Source of the DNA: Chloroflexota bacterium
Lineage (GTDB): Bacteria > Chloroflexota > Anaerolineae > B4-G1 > SLSP01
Direction: 5' to 3'
Length of the DNA stretch: 5,987 nt
Assembly: GCA_022707725.1 (NCBI GenBank)
Contig: JAKJAB010000046.1
Location: forward strand, 9,361-15,347
The notes under the pieces were generated by a model, which worked only from the letters and a program-made list of their open reading frames with translations, had not been told where the DNA came from and ran no database searches. Position 1 is the stretch's first letter. Each line of letters opens with the position of its first letter. Below are positions 1-5,987 of the stretch, in pieces. Position numbers and translations under genes: made by a program.

Positions 1-2
1 GT

Positions 3-1079
3 CCCGCCTCCCCACGTATCGCGGCAAAATGGAATCGCCTGGCCCTGGCGGCAGCCGCGCTGCTGACCGTAGCAAATGTGGCGAGGCCGCCATCCATCGG
101 GATCGAGCGTTTTGCATCCACAGACGACGCTCTCTATGGTATGGGGTCGTATGAGGGGTACGTGAGCCGCGATGGCGGCCTTTCGTGGGAGCTGCTGGAA
201 ACGGGGTACGGCTCGAACGGCGAAAGTTACCTGGTGGACGGGGAGACGCGGGTTAAATTCTCCGAACTGGCGCCTGGCGCAGGGAAAGCAGAAGCCACAC
301 GGCGCATTCTGGACGTGGACGGCGCAGTCCAATACCGTTACGCTCCCGGCGAACCTATCGAGCGCACGGACGACGGCGGCGCAACGTGGCAAAAAGTCTA
401 CACGCGCAAGGGCAGCCCGGCGGAAAAAACGTACTACGAACAGATGTACCCGAACTACAGGTTCTACCCCGGCCCACTGGATGCGGTCGCCGACCCTAAG
501 ACAGGCAACGTCGTTTTTGCAATGGGCGGAGAGGGCGTGCTGGTGCGGACGGCAGACGGCGCGTGGACGTGGGTCGAGGTAGGCGTGGCGCGCCGGGTGG
601 AGGTGCGCCGCGGCGAAGGATTGTTTCTCATTCTGCAGGGCGAACTGCTGCTGGCGGCCGGCTTCGGACTGTTGGCGATTATGACATTGCTAACCCGTTG
701 GCGGCGGGGCCTGGTGCGGAAAATTTTCCTGGCGCTGTACTGGCTCCTGTGGGGCCTGAACGTCATCCTGCTGTCCGAAATATGGACGGGCTACACCCAA
801 CCCTTAGACGCGACATTGATGGTCGGAGGATGTATCTACCTGCTCATCCACATCGGCATCGAACTGGCGATGACAATACCCAAAGAGGCCACAGTCCGCG
901 AAGCAGGATGCGTCGTGCTGACAGGACTGATCGTCGCAGCGGTCTTTCTGGGGCCGTACATCCTGTGGGTCCTGGCGGTGATCCCCTGGTACGGGTTGGC
1001 CGCCGCGCTAGGCGTGGCGCTGGGCATAGGCGTCATTGTATGGGCAGCACAGAGAACCAAACGAAAAACCGGAGGTTGA
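3..1079 (+). CDS. Asp-box (BNR-like) sensor-like membrane protein, 5' end outside window
   Basis: The function is unknown; the architecture suggests a membrane-anchored extracytoplasmic binding domain. The frame is open to the left edge, so the gene starts upstream. A GTG at 78 is an unlikely start, because the 25 codons before it encode a basic stretch (R5, K9, R12, counting from the codon at position 3) followed by a hydrophobic segment at about 13-27, as in a signal anchor. Three Asp-box motifs follow: SRDGGLSW (55-62), TDDGGATW (122-129) and a weaker TADGAWTW (183-190). These are typical turns of beta-propeller BNR proteins, but three are too few for a full visible propeller. Five hydrophobic helices lie at about 206-230, 239-260, 270-292, 301-321 and 322-349. 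Basic loops (TRWRRGLVRK, and the tail QRTKRKTGG) fit a positive-inside topology with the Asp-box domain outside. The stop TGA (1077-1079) is 2 bases before the reductase gene, indicating an operon. I am confident it is a real gene but cannot name its role. Confidence 0.8.
   Translation, partial: PASPRIAAKWNRLALAAAALLTVANVARPPSIGIERFASTDDALYGMGSYEGYVSRDGGLSWELLETGYGSNGESYLVDGETRVKFSELAPGAGKAEATRRILDVDGAVQYRYAPGEPIERTDDGGATWQKVYTRKGSPAEKTYYEQMYPNYRFYPGPLDAVADPKTGNVVFAMGGEGVLVRTADGAWTWVEVGVARRVEVRRGEGLFLILQGELLLAAGFGLLAIMTLLTRWRRGLVRKIFLALYWLLWGLNVILLSEIWTGYTQPLDATLMVGGCIYLLIHIGIELAMTIPKEATVREAGCVVLTGLIVAAVFLGPYILWVLAVIPWYGLAAALGVALGIGVIVWAAQRTKRKTGG
1071..1075 (+). promoter_or_regulatory. Ribosome binding site of the aldo/keto reductase gene
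   Basis: A perfect GGAGG lies 6 bases before the ATG at 1082. It sits within the last codons of the upstream membrane-protein gene, whose TGA ends at 1079. A ribosome terminating on the first gene would therefore be on top of the next start site, which suggests translational coupling. This site fixes the reductase start at 1082 rather than any in-frame codon further upstream. Confidence 0.85.
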
Positions 1080-1081
1080 AA

Positions 1082-1993
1082 ATGGAAACACGCATCTTTG
1101 GCAGCACCGGCTTAACAGTTAGCCGGCTGGGCATTGGACTGTCGGAAATTGGGTTCGAGCTAACAATGGAAGAGATCAACACGGCGTCGAACGTGTTGAA
1201 CACGGCGCTGGATTCGGGCATCACCTTTCTCGACACATCGGCCTGCTACGACATCAGCGAAGACCTGATCGGGCGCACGATCGCGCATCGCCGCGACGAG
1301 TACACACTGGCGACCAAAGCCGGGCACGTCACCGGAGGCTACGTGGGCAAGAACTGGACTGCGCAGACCGTCCGCGACAGCATCGATCGCAGCCTGGTGC
1401 GGATGAAGACCGACCATCTCGACCTGGTGCAACTGCACTCCTGCGACGTTGACGTTTTGGAGCGCGGCGAGGTCATCGAGGCGCTGCAACAGGCCAAGCG
1501 GGCCGGCAAAACGCGCTTCATCGGCTACAGCGGCGACAACGAAGCCGCGTTGTGGGCCGTCGAAAGCGGCCTGTTCGACGCGCTGCAAACCAGCTTCAAC
1601 GTAGTGGATCAGAACGCGCGGCTGTACCTCTTCGGCCCGGCGAAGGCGCGCGGTATGGGCGTCATCTGCAAACGCCCCATCGCCAACGGCGCGTGGGGTG
1701 CAACAAAAGCGCCGAGCGGCTACGCCGCCGAGTACTTCGAGCGCGCGCAGAAGATGCTGGCCCTGGGGCCGGTCCCTGGCGCGCCGGCAGACCGCATCCT
1801 GCTGGCGCTCGGGTTTGCCTTCGCCCACGAACAGGTGGACACCTTCATCGTCGGCACGCGCAATCCCAAGCACCTCAAGACGAACATCGATATGGTCAAC
1901 ACCCAACTGCCCATCGCTCCAGAAGCCATCGCCGAAATCCAACGCCGCTTCGAGCTGCTTGCCGACGGCCCGGATTGGTCGCAGCGTGAGTAA
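1082..1993 (+). CDS. Aldo/keto reductase
   Basis: A 303-residue NADPH-dependent oxidoreductase of the aldo/keto reductase superfamily. It would be a cytoplasmic (alpha/beta)8-barrel enzyme that interconverts carbonyls and alcohols; the substrate cannot be read from the sequence. It begins with the family's usual METRIFGSTGLTVSRLGIG strand. The catalytic tetrad is visible as D51 (in FLDTSACY), Y56, K79 (in LATKAG) and H119 (in LVQLHS). A late KRPIANGAW segment (197-205) and the cofactor-phosphate-binding region FIVGTRNPKHLKTNI (255-269) are also in their expected places. Length is normal to slightly short for the family. The ATG at 1082 is chosen because the AKR N-terminus begins there and a GGAGG lies 6 bases upstream; the frame stays open back to 563 only because it is a shadow of the preceding gene. 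It follows the membrane protein by 2 bases, so it is probably co-transcribed with it. No key residue appears missing. Confidence 0.95.
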   Translation: METRIFGSTGLTVSRLGIGLSEIGFELTMEEINTASNVLNTALDSGITFLDTSACYDISEDLIGRTIAHRRDEYTLATKAGHVTGGYVGKNWTAQTVRDSIDRSLVRMKTDHLDLVQLHSCDVDVLERGEVIEALQQAKRAGKTRFIGYSGDNEAALWAVESGLFDALQTSFNVVDQNARLYLFGPAKARGMGVICKRPIANGAWGATKAPSGYAAEYFERAQKMLALGPVPGAPADRILLALGFAFAHEQVDTFIVGTRNPKHLKTNIDMVNTQLPIAPEAIAEIQRRFELLADGPDWSQRE

Positions 1994-2008
1994 CCAGAAG
2001 GTTTATCC

Positions 2009-2026
2009 GCGAATCAAGCGAATCAC
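2009..2026 (+). repeat. Tandem 9-bp direct repeat, GCGAATCA core
   Basis: Two copies of GCGAATCA occur at 2009-2016 and 2018-2025, giving a 9-bp period. The core resembles the GCGAATT and AGCGATTC units found after the next gene (4483-4522), so similar short repeats bracket the low-GC gene. Such degenerate GCGAAT/ACAGATT runs are, from memory, common dispersed intergenic elements in some bacterial genomes. No function is known to me. Confidence 0.5.
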
Positions 2027-2090
2027 CGCACGAGGTAGAGTATCACAGGTTCCTGCCACATGACACAACCGTAGTTAATAGGCCACGATT

Positions 2091-2095
2091 AAGGA
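2091..2095 (+). promoter_or_regulatory. Ribosome binding site of the beta-helix surface protein gene
   Basis: AAGGA lies 6 bases before the ATG at 2102. It is weaker than the GGAGG sites of the neighbouring genes, in keeping with the different composition of this gene, and it supports the start at 2102 that also yields a good signal peptide. Confidence 0.6.
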
Positions 2096-2101
2096 TTAAA
2101 A

Positions 2102-4474
2102 ATGAAACTAAAGCTAAGTTGGGCGTTCTTGACGATACTTTTCGTTGGAATAGTTACAATGCCACGTACCTATCATTTGGTTTATGCTGCCGGGACAGGA
2201 TATGTCGCCACCAATGGTAGTGACAATAATAACTGTCTGTCTCCAGACACTCCCTGTGCCAGCATTGGTGCTGCGATTTCGAAAATGAAAAACGGAGATG
2301 TAATTTTTGTAGCCGTTGGCACCTATACTGGAAGCGGTGATCAGGTAGTGCTTATCGATAAAGACGTAAGATTGCTGGGTGGTTGGGATACTGACTTTAC
2401 GATAATTTTGCAGAACGGATTATCCATCATCGATGGGGAAAATACGCGGCGGGGGATAGTGATAAGTAGTGATGTGAACGCCTATGTGGATAGTTTTGTC
2501 ATTCAACATGGACTGCACACCGGCTATTATGAGAGTGGGGGGGGCATCAGTAATGCCGGCATACTAACTGTGACCAATAGTTTGATCATCAACAACAGAG
2601 TTTATAAGGGGTACGGTGGAGGAGGGATTGAGAATTCTGGCAAACTTAATTTGGATAATGTCGTGGTTGCCAATAACATTCCGTACTTCTTGAATGCCGG
2701 AGGAATTTACAACGATAACGGTGGCACTGTTGTGATAAACAATAGCACGATTCGTTACAATGGAGGAGAGGGGATTTCCAATGAAAGAGGTAATATCACT
2801 ATAAACAACAGCGCCATTGCAGGAAATTCTCACGGCCTTGATAATATAAGCGGTATTATGGAACTAAACGCGAGTACGGTTAGTGAAAATCTTCTTGGTA
2901 TTTGCAATCGTGGTACACTGATTGTAAATAATAGCACCATCAGTGGCAACGGGATGACTTCCAGTGGGGCTGGCATCAGCAATTTGGGAGGCGTCGTAAC
3001 GATTAACAGCAGCACTATTGCGCACAATACGGTCTCTGAAGGCGGCGGCGGTATCGACAATGCTGATATGGGGGGAAGTGTGGTGTTGCGGAACACGATA
3101 TTAGCAAACAACAAAGGGACTTCTAGCACAGATTGTCAGGGTAGCATTGTTAGCGCAGGTTACAATCTGATAGGGAAGACCGGTGGCTGTAATTTTGCAG
3201 TCTCGGAAGGTGATATCGTCAACGCCACTCCCGGTATAGAAAAGCTAAAGGACAATGGCGGTTCTACCTTAACCCATGCTTTGCTGGCTCATAGTCCGGC
3301 CATTAACGCGGGCAATCCGAATGGTTGCACAGGCAGTCACGGGGCATTACTCACTGATCAACGAGGCGTACAACGATCAGGGCGTTGTGATATCGGCGCT
3401 TATGAGTCGAACTTGATCATTCGCCAACGTGTACAAGGAACATATAAACCAGGTCAAGTTGTTACATTCACGATTGACTTGAAAAACACTGTTGGAACCG
3501 ACCTGGCGGGTGTAACGCTAACTGATGTCGTGCCGTCTTTAATCACCTACATCCCTGACTCGCTCATTAGCAACAATGGTATGGGTACGGAAAACGATGG
3601 TATCCTGAGGTGGAATGGGACTGTCTTTAGTGATATGGAGACCCAGATTGTTTTTAGTGGGGTAATTAGTCAGGCCGCGACAAGCCAAGTCATCACTAAC
3701 ACCGTTTTGGCTCAGTGGGGAACCCTGTCAATTACGAATAACTTGAGTTTCGATACTTTCTACCACGCCTATATTCCACTCTGCTTGCTCCACTACTGCC
3801 CTGATTTTTATGACGACTTCAGCACACCAAGTAGTGGTTGGCCGGTAGGCGAAGATAGCTATGTTCGTACTGAGTATCTGAATGGCGAATATCGCATTCT
3901 TAGCAAACAGGGCGGCTATCTGTATCTTTTCCGCGCGCCGACTTGTGAGCGTAGAAACTATACCGTGGAGGCTGACGTTCGTTGGGACAGTACACCAGGG
4001 AACAGTTACGGCTTGATTTTTGGAGTCACCCGTAATTTTAGCCAGTTTTACCTCTTCGACATCAATACCGATTTTCAAATGTACCGGCTTTACCGCCGCG
4101 GCTCCAGTGGTTTCACGCAAATTGTGGCGTCTACCGCAACATCAGCCATCCGTAGCGGCACAGCGTCTAATCATATTAAGGCTATCCGAAATGGAAACCG
4201 CATCACGCTAGAGATAAACGGCACAGAGTTGGGAACTTGGATAGATGGAACGATCACAGGCTTGACGGGAGTTGGGATCATTTCTAGTTCCTACAGCGAC
4301 ACCCCAATCTCTGATGCTCGTTTTGACAACTTCCAGGTTAAAAGCATAGTCAACGATGGAGTAGCAGAGCAAGGAATGACTGATTCGGCAGTTCAGGCAA
4401 ACGACTTCCCCATCGTAACGAACCGCAGTGTGCGGCCCAATCCACTACTCGAATGGGGCACAGACATTCCATGA
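2102..4474 (+). CDS. Secreted multidomain surface protein: beta-helix, choice-of-anchor-Q-like, DUF11-like and lectin-like domains
   Basis: A 790-residue exported protein, probably an adhesin or carbohydrate-binding surface protein; no enzymatic residues are apparent. Residues 1-30 form a signal peptide: basic MKLK, a hydrophobic core and likely cleavage near VYA-A. The opening YVATNGSD...C45...C52 with a following PCASIGAAI is typical of right-handed beta-helix proteins. Eight repeats of about 22 residues (G-G-I-x-N ... NNSTI) cover about 146-338. A choice-of-anchor-Q-like segment follows at 339-435 (GYNLIG, AHSPAINAG, DQRGVQR, CDIGAYE). Residues about 438-550 match a DUF11-type beta-sandwich (YKPGQVVTFTIDLKN, LTDVVPS). 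The linker HAYIPLCLLHYCP (555-567) leads to a concanavalin-like domain (about 568-747: DDFSTPSSGWP, YLNGEYRIL, GLIFGV, ITLEINGTELG, FDNFQV). The 43-residue tail shows no LPXTG motif or membrane helix, so the attachment mode is unclear. G+C is much lower than in both neighbours, suggesting horizontal transfer. Domain names are from motif recall. Confidence 0.88.
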   Translation: MKLKLSWAFLTILFVGIVTMPRTYHLVYAAGTGYVATNGSDNNNCLSPDTPCASIGAAISKMKNGDVIFVAVGTYTGSGDQVVLIDKDVRLLGGWDTDFTIILQNGLSIIDGENTRRGIVISSDVNAYVDSFVIQHGLHTGYYESGGGISNAGILTVTNSLIINNRVYKGYGGGGIENSGKLNLDNVVVANNIPYFLNAGGIYNDNGGTVVINNSTIRYNGGEGISNERGNITINNSAIAGNSHGLDNISGIMELNASTVSENLLGICNRGTLIVNNSTISGNGMTSSGAGISNLGGVVTINSSTIAHNTVSEGGGGIDNADMGGSVVLRNTILANNKGTSSTDCQGSIVSAGYNLIGKTGGCNFAVSEGDIVNATPGIEKLKDNGGSTLTHALLAHSPAINAGNPNGCTGSHGALLTDQRGVQRSGRCDIGAYESNLIIRQRVQGTYKPGQVVTFTIDLKNTVGTDLAGVTLTDVVPSLITYIPDSLISNNGMGTENDGILRWNGTVFSDMETQIVFSGVISQAATSQVITNTVLAQWGTLSITNNLSFDTFYHAYIPLCLLHYCPDFYDDFSTPSSGWPVGEDSYVRTEYLNGEYRILSKQGGYLYLFRAPTCERRNYTVEADVRWDSTPGNSYGLIFGVTRNFSQFYLFDINTDFQMYRLYRRGSSGFTQIVASTATSAIRSGTASNHIKAIRNGNRITLEINGTELGTWIDGTITGLTGVGIISSSYSDTPISDARFDNFQVKSIVNDGVAEQGMTDSAVQANDFPIVTNRSVRPNPLLEWGTDIP
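2537..2544 (+). repeat. Homopolymeric tract of eight G within the surface protein gene
   Basis: Eight consecutive G residues encode Gly146-Gly148 at the start of the first beta-helix coil. Gain or loss of one G would shift the frame and truncate the protein. A shorter run of six G occurs near 3070-3075. Poly-G tracts in surface-protein genes can act as slipped-strand phase-variation switches, but eight is near the lower end for that, and glycine-rich coils alone could explain it. Confidence 0.7.
2537..3115 (+). repeat. Eight degenerate coding repeats of about 66 bp (beta-helix coils)
   Basis: This stretch encodes about eight coils of consensus GGGIxNxGxLxVNNSTIxxN, at residues 146-167, 172-195, 199-220, 222-243, 244-264, 265-285, 289-310 and 315-338. 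The NNSTI core recurs in DNA at 2738, 2804 and 2927, with a variant at 3005, but with differing synonymous codons (AAC AAT AGC ACG, AAC AAC AGC GCC, AAT AAT AGC ACC). The repeats are therefore old and held by protein structure, not a recent tandem duplication. The regular Asn and hydrophobic positions fit the stacked ladders of a parallel beta-helix. Confidence 0.8.
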
Positions 4475-4482
4475 TGAACGGC

Positions 4483-4522
4483 GCGAATTTACAGAATTTC
4501 AGAGCGATTCTACACAGATTAA
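4483..4522 (+). repeat. Degenerate GCGAATT/ACAGATT repeat run
   Basis: About four related units, GCGAATTTAC, AGAATTTCAG, AGCGATTCTA and CACAGATTAA, lie in the spacer after the surface-protein gene. ATT cores fall at 4487, 4496, 4507 and 4518, spaced 9 to 11 bases, near one helical turn. The first unit shares GCGAAT with the repeat pair before the gene (2009-2026). It could be a remnant of a dispersed intergenic repeat or phased A/T tracts bending DNA upstream of the peptidase gene. No inverted repeat or terminator hairpin is evident here. Confidence 0.5.
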
Positions 4523-4534
4523 CGGTCGATCTTT

Positions 4535-4539
4535 GGAGG
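4535..4539 (+). promoter_or_regulatory. Ribosome binding site of the S9 peptidase gene
   Basis: GGAGG lies 5 bases before the ATG at 4545 and decides that start. The return to a strong Shine-Dalgarno sequence coincides with the return to GC-rich composition. Confidence 0.85.
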
Positions 4540-4544
4540 ATCAT

Positions 4545-5987
4545 ATGGTAAAATCCACGAGTATTGCACGGTATCTCAACGTCCGCCAGGCCTACGCGCC
4601 GACGATTTCCGGCGACGGGCAACGGCTGGCGTTCCTCACTGACATCACTGGCGCACCGCAGGTCTGGCAAGCGCCATTGACCGGCGCAGCAGAACCCATC
4701 GTGTGGCCTGAGCAACTCACCTTCGAGACCGACCGCGTGATGCTGGCGCAGTTTTCGCCCGCAGAAGACGGTCGCCTGCTCTACACGCGCGACACCGGCG
4801 GCAACGAGAAGCAGCAGCTCTTCCTGCTCAGCGAGGACGGGTCGCCGGACGTCAACCTCACGCAGGGCTTCGAGGAGGTCACGCACTCTTTCGGCGCTTG
4901 GGAAAAAGACGGCAGCGCGGTTTACTTTTCGGCCAATCGCCGCGACCCGGCGCTGTTCGATTTCTACAAGCAGCCGTTGGGCGGCGAAGCCGCTCTCGTA
5001 TGGCAGAACGACGCGCCGGGCTACCTCGCCAACGTGGACGTCACACCCGACGGGCAGCGCGCCGTCGTCACGCGAACGTCCAGCTCCTTCAGCCACACCC
5101 TGCTGGAAATCGACCTGACGAACGGGACGGCGCGGCAATGGCTCGCTTCCGATAAAGCCGTGCGCTTCACTGCTGCGCGTTACGCCGCCGGGGGACGCAG
5201 CCTCTACCTCATCACCGACCTGAACGCCGACTTCCTCTACGTCGCCCGCCTCGACCTGGACACGGGCGCGCTGGAACGCCTCATCGCGCCGGAATGGGAC
5301 TGCGACGCGCTGGCGCTCTCGCCGGACGGGCGCAGCCTGGCCTACACCGTCAACGTCGAGGGCGCGCATCACCTGCGCCTACACGACCTCGCCACGGGCG
5401 CAACGCGAGACGCGCCCGGCGTCGCCGAACTGGCGGGCGTCATTCGCGGCGACCAGCTTGTTTTCTCACCGGACGGGTGCCTCGTTGTCTTTGCAATGAC
5501 CACCGCCACGCGCGCCTCTGACGTCTACGTGTGGGACCTCGCGGGCAACACCGTCTATCCGGTCACGCGCTCATCGCACGGCGGCCTGCCGGCGGAAAGT
5601 TTCGTCGCGCCAGAACTCATCCGTTATCCGACGTTCGACGCACTCGCCGACGGAACGCCGCGCACCATCCCGGCCTGGTTCTTCAAGCCGCGAGGCGAAA
5701 GCGATAAACCCACGCCCGTTGTCGTGGTCGTCCACGGCGGGCCGGAGGGGCAATTCCAGCCGATCTTCACCTTCTTCATCCAGTATCTGGTGAACAACGG
5801 CTACGCCGTGCTCGCGCCGAACGTGCGCGGCTCCACCGGTTACGGCAAAGCCTACAGCCACCTCGACGACGTGGAGAAGCGCATGGACTCGGTCGCCGAC
5901 CTGGCCCACGCCGCGTTATGGCTACGCGAACAGCCCGGCATCGACGGCGACCGGCTCGTCGTCTACGGCGGCAGCTACGGCGGCTTT
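4545..5987 (+). CDS. S9-family (prolyl oligopeptidase-type) serine peptidase, 3' end outside window
   Basis: The first 481 codons are present, open to the right edge. Family members cut short peptides or release N-terminal dipeptides or acyl-amino acids; which activity applies cannot be told here. No signal peptide is seen, so it is probably cytoplasmic. Residues about 15-350 form a beta-propeller, with blade signatures ISGDGQRLAF (21-30), FSPAEDGRLLY (70-80), WEKDGSAVYF (119-128), VTPDGQRAVV (166-175), YAAGGRSLYL (213-222), LSPDGRSLAY (258-267) and FSPDGCLVVF (307-316). After a linker (YPTFDALADGTPRTIPAWFF, 361-380) comes the alpha/beta-hydrolase domain, with the oxyanion-region VVHGGPEGQ (H397), PNVRGSTGYGK (425-435) and the nucleophile motif YGGSYGGF with Ser477. 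The catalytic Asp and His should lie in the missing roughly 150-200 residues. The start has a GGAGG 5 bases upstream. G+C and codon use match genes 1 and 2 and not the gene just before it. Confidence 0.93.
   Translation, partial: MVKSTSIARYLNVRQAYAPTISGDGQRLAFLTDITGAPQVWQAPLTGAAEPIVWPEQLTFETDRVMLAQFSPAEDGRLLYTRDTGGNEKQQLFLLSEDGSPDVNLTQGFEEVTHSFGAWEKDGSAVYFSANRRDPALFDFYKQPLGGEAALVWQNDAPGYLANVDVTPDGQRAVVTRTSSSFSHTLLEIDLTNGTARQWLASDKAVRFTAARYAAGGRSLYLITDLNADFLYVARLDLDTGALERLIAPEWDCDALALSPDGRSLAYTVNVEGAHHLRLHDLATGATRDAPGVAELAGVIRGDQLVFSPDGCLVVFAMTTATRASDVYVWDLAGNTVYPVTRSSHGGLPAESFVAPELIRYPTFDALADGTPRTIPAWFFKPRGESDKPTPVVVVVHGGPEGQFQPIFTFFIQYLVNNGYAVLAPNVRGSTGYGKAYSHLDDVEKRMDSVADLAHAALWLREQPGIDGDRLVVYGGSYGGF

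Larger units (their letters stand above)
1994..2101 (+). other. Intergenic spacer, 108 bases
   Basis: The spacer contains the GCGAATCA direct repeat (2009-2026) and an AAGGA ribosome binding site near its end. I see no strong inverted repeat followed by a T run, so no rho-independent terminator is evident after the reductase. No clear sigma-70-type promoter stands out either. The change in base composition begins here: the second half is visibly AT-richer than the upstream genes. Confidence 0.6.

Noticed and set aside
563..1081. In-frame upstream extension of the reductase frame
   Set aside because: These codons lie inside the first gene in another frame and encode an Arg/Gly/Pro-rich shadow. 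The AKR N-terminus and GGAGG fix the start at 1082.
1160..1942. Long open frame on the minus strand (about 260 codons) opposite the reductase
   Set aside because: It is the antisense shadow of a clearly recognised aldo/keto reductase in GC-rich DNA. The translation is rich in Arg, Ala, Val and Gly and has no recognisable motif.
2047..2056. Small inverted repeat CAGG-TT-CCTG after the reductase, considered as a terminator
   Set aside because: It has a four-base stem and a two-base loop with no following T run; too weak for a rho-independent terminator.
2050..2080. Possible promoter (TTCCTG with TAGTTA/TTAATA) before the surface-protein gene
   Set aside because: The matches to -35 and -10 consensus are poor and the spacing ambiguous, so it is not distinguishable from AT-rich background.
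4020..4211. Short + strand open frame of 63 codons inside the surface-protein gene
   Set aside because: It lies wholly within the lectin-like domain in another frame, with no ribosome binding site or motif.
4350..5372. Minus-strand open frame of about 340 codons across the surface gene end and the S9 peptidase
   Set aside because: It overlaps two well-supported + strand genes and crosses the composition boundary. It lacks any family motif; GC-rich codon bias explains the absence of stops.

Overview
The window holds four genes, all on the + strand, with no RNA genes, CRISPR array or recognisable transposase. The two outer genes run off the window edges. Three of the four are GC-rich (hand-counted 60-base rows mostly 55-77% G+C) with strong GGAGG ribosome binding sites. 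The third, a 790-residue secreted surface protein, is clearly lower (rows of 33-52%) and richer in A/T-ending codons. The organism is a bacterium. The combination of a beta-helix, a choice-of-anchor-Q-like segment, a DUF11-like domain, an 'AYIPL'-type linker and a 'DDFS..SSGWP' C-terminal domain resembles extracellular proteins I associate with Chloroflexota (Anaerolineae-type). This assignment is from memory and only moderately secure.

Layout: (1) 3-1079, the 3' part of a membrane protein with an N-terminal membrane or signal segment, an extracytoplasmic domain with three Asp-box (BNR) motifs, and five C-terminal transmembrane helices. (2) 1082-1993, a complete aldo/keto reductase that starts 2 bases after the stop of gene 1 and has its ribosome binding site inside the end of gene 1, so the two are probably an operon with coupled translation. 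(3) 1994-2101, a short spacer with a 9-bp GCGAATCA direct repeat. (4) 2102-4474, the low-GC secreted multidomain protein. (5) 4475-4544, a spacer with degenerate GCGAATT/ACAGATT units about 9-11 bp apart. (6) 4545-5987, the 5' part of an S9-family prolyl oligopeptidase-type serine peptidase, cut off just after its nucleophile motif GGSYGG.

Genes 1 and 2 look functionally linked by position, but no substrate can be named. The surface-protein gene looks like an independent, compositionally foreign cassette between two ordinary GC-rich neighbours, with similar short repeats on both sides. The S9 peptidase has no visible signal peptide and probably acts in the cytoplasm on peptides. I see no convincing evidence for a new multi-gene system. 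The items most worth a second look are the low-GC island with its flanking repeats, the eight-G tract inside the surface-protein gene, and the Asp-box/multi-helix membrane protein coupled to a reductase.
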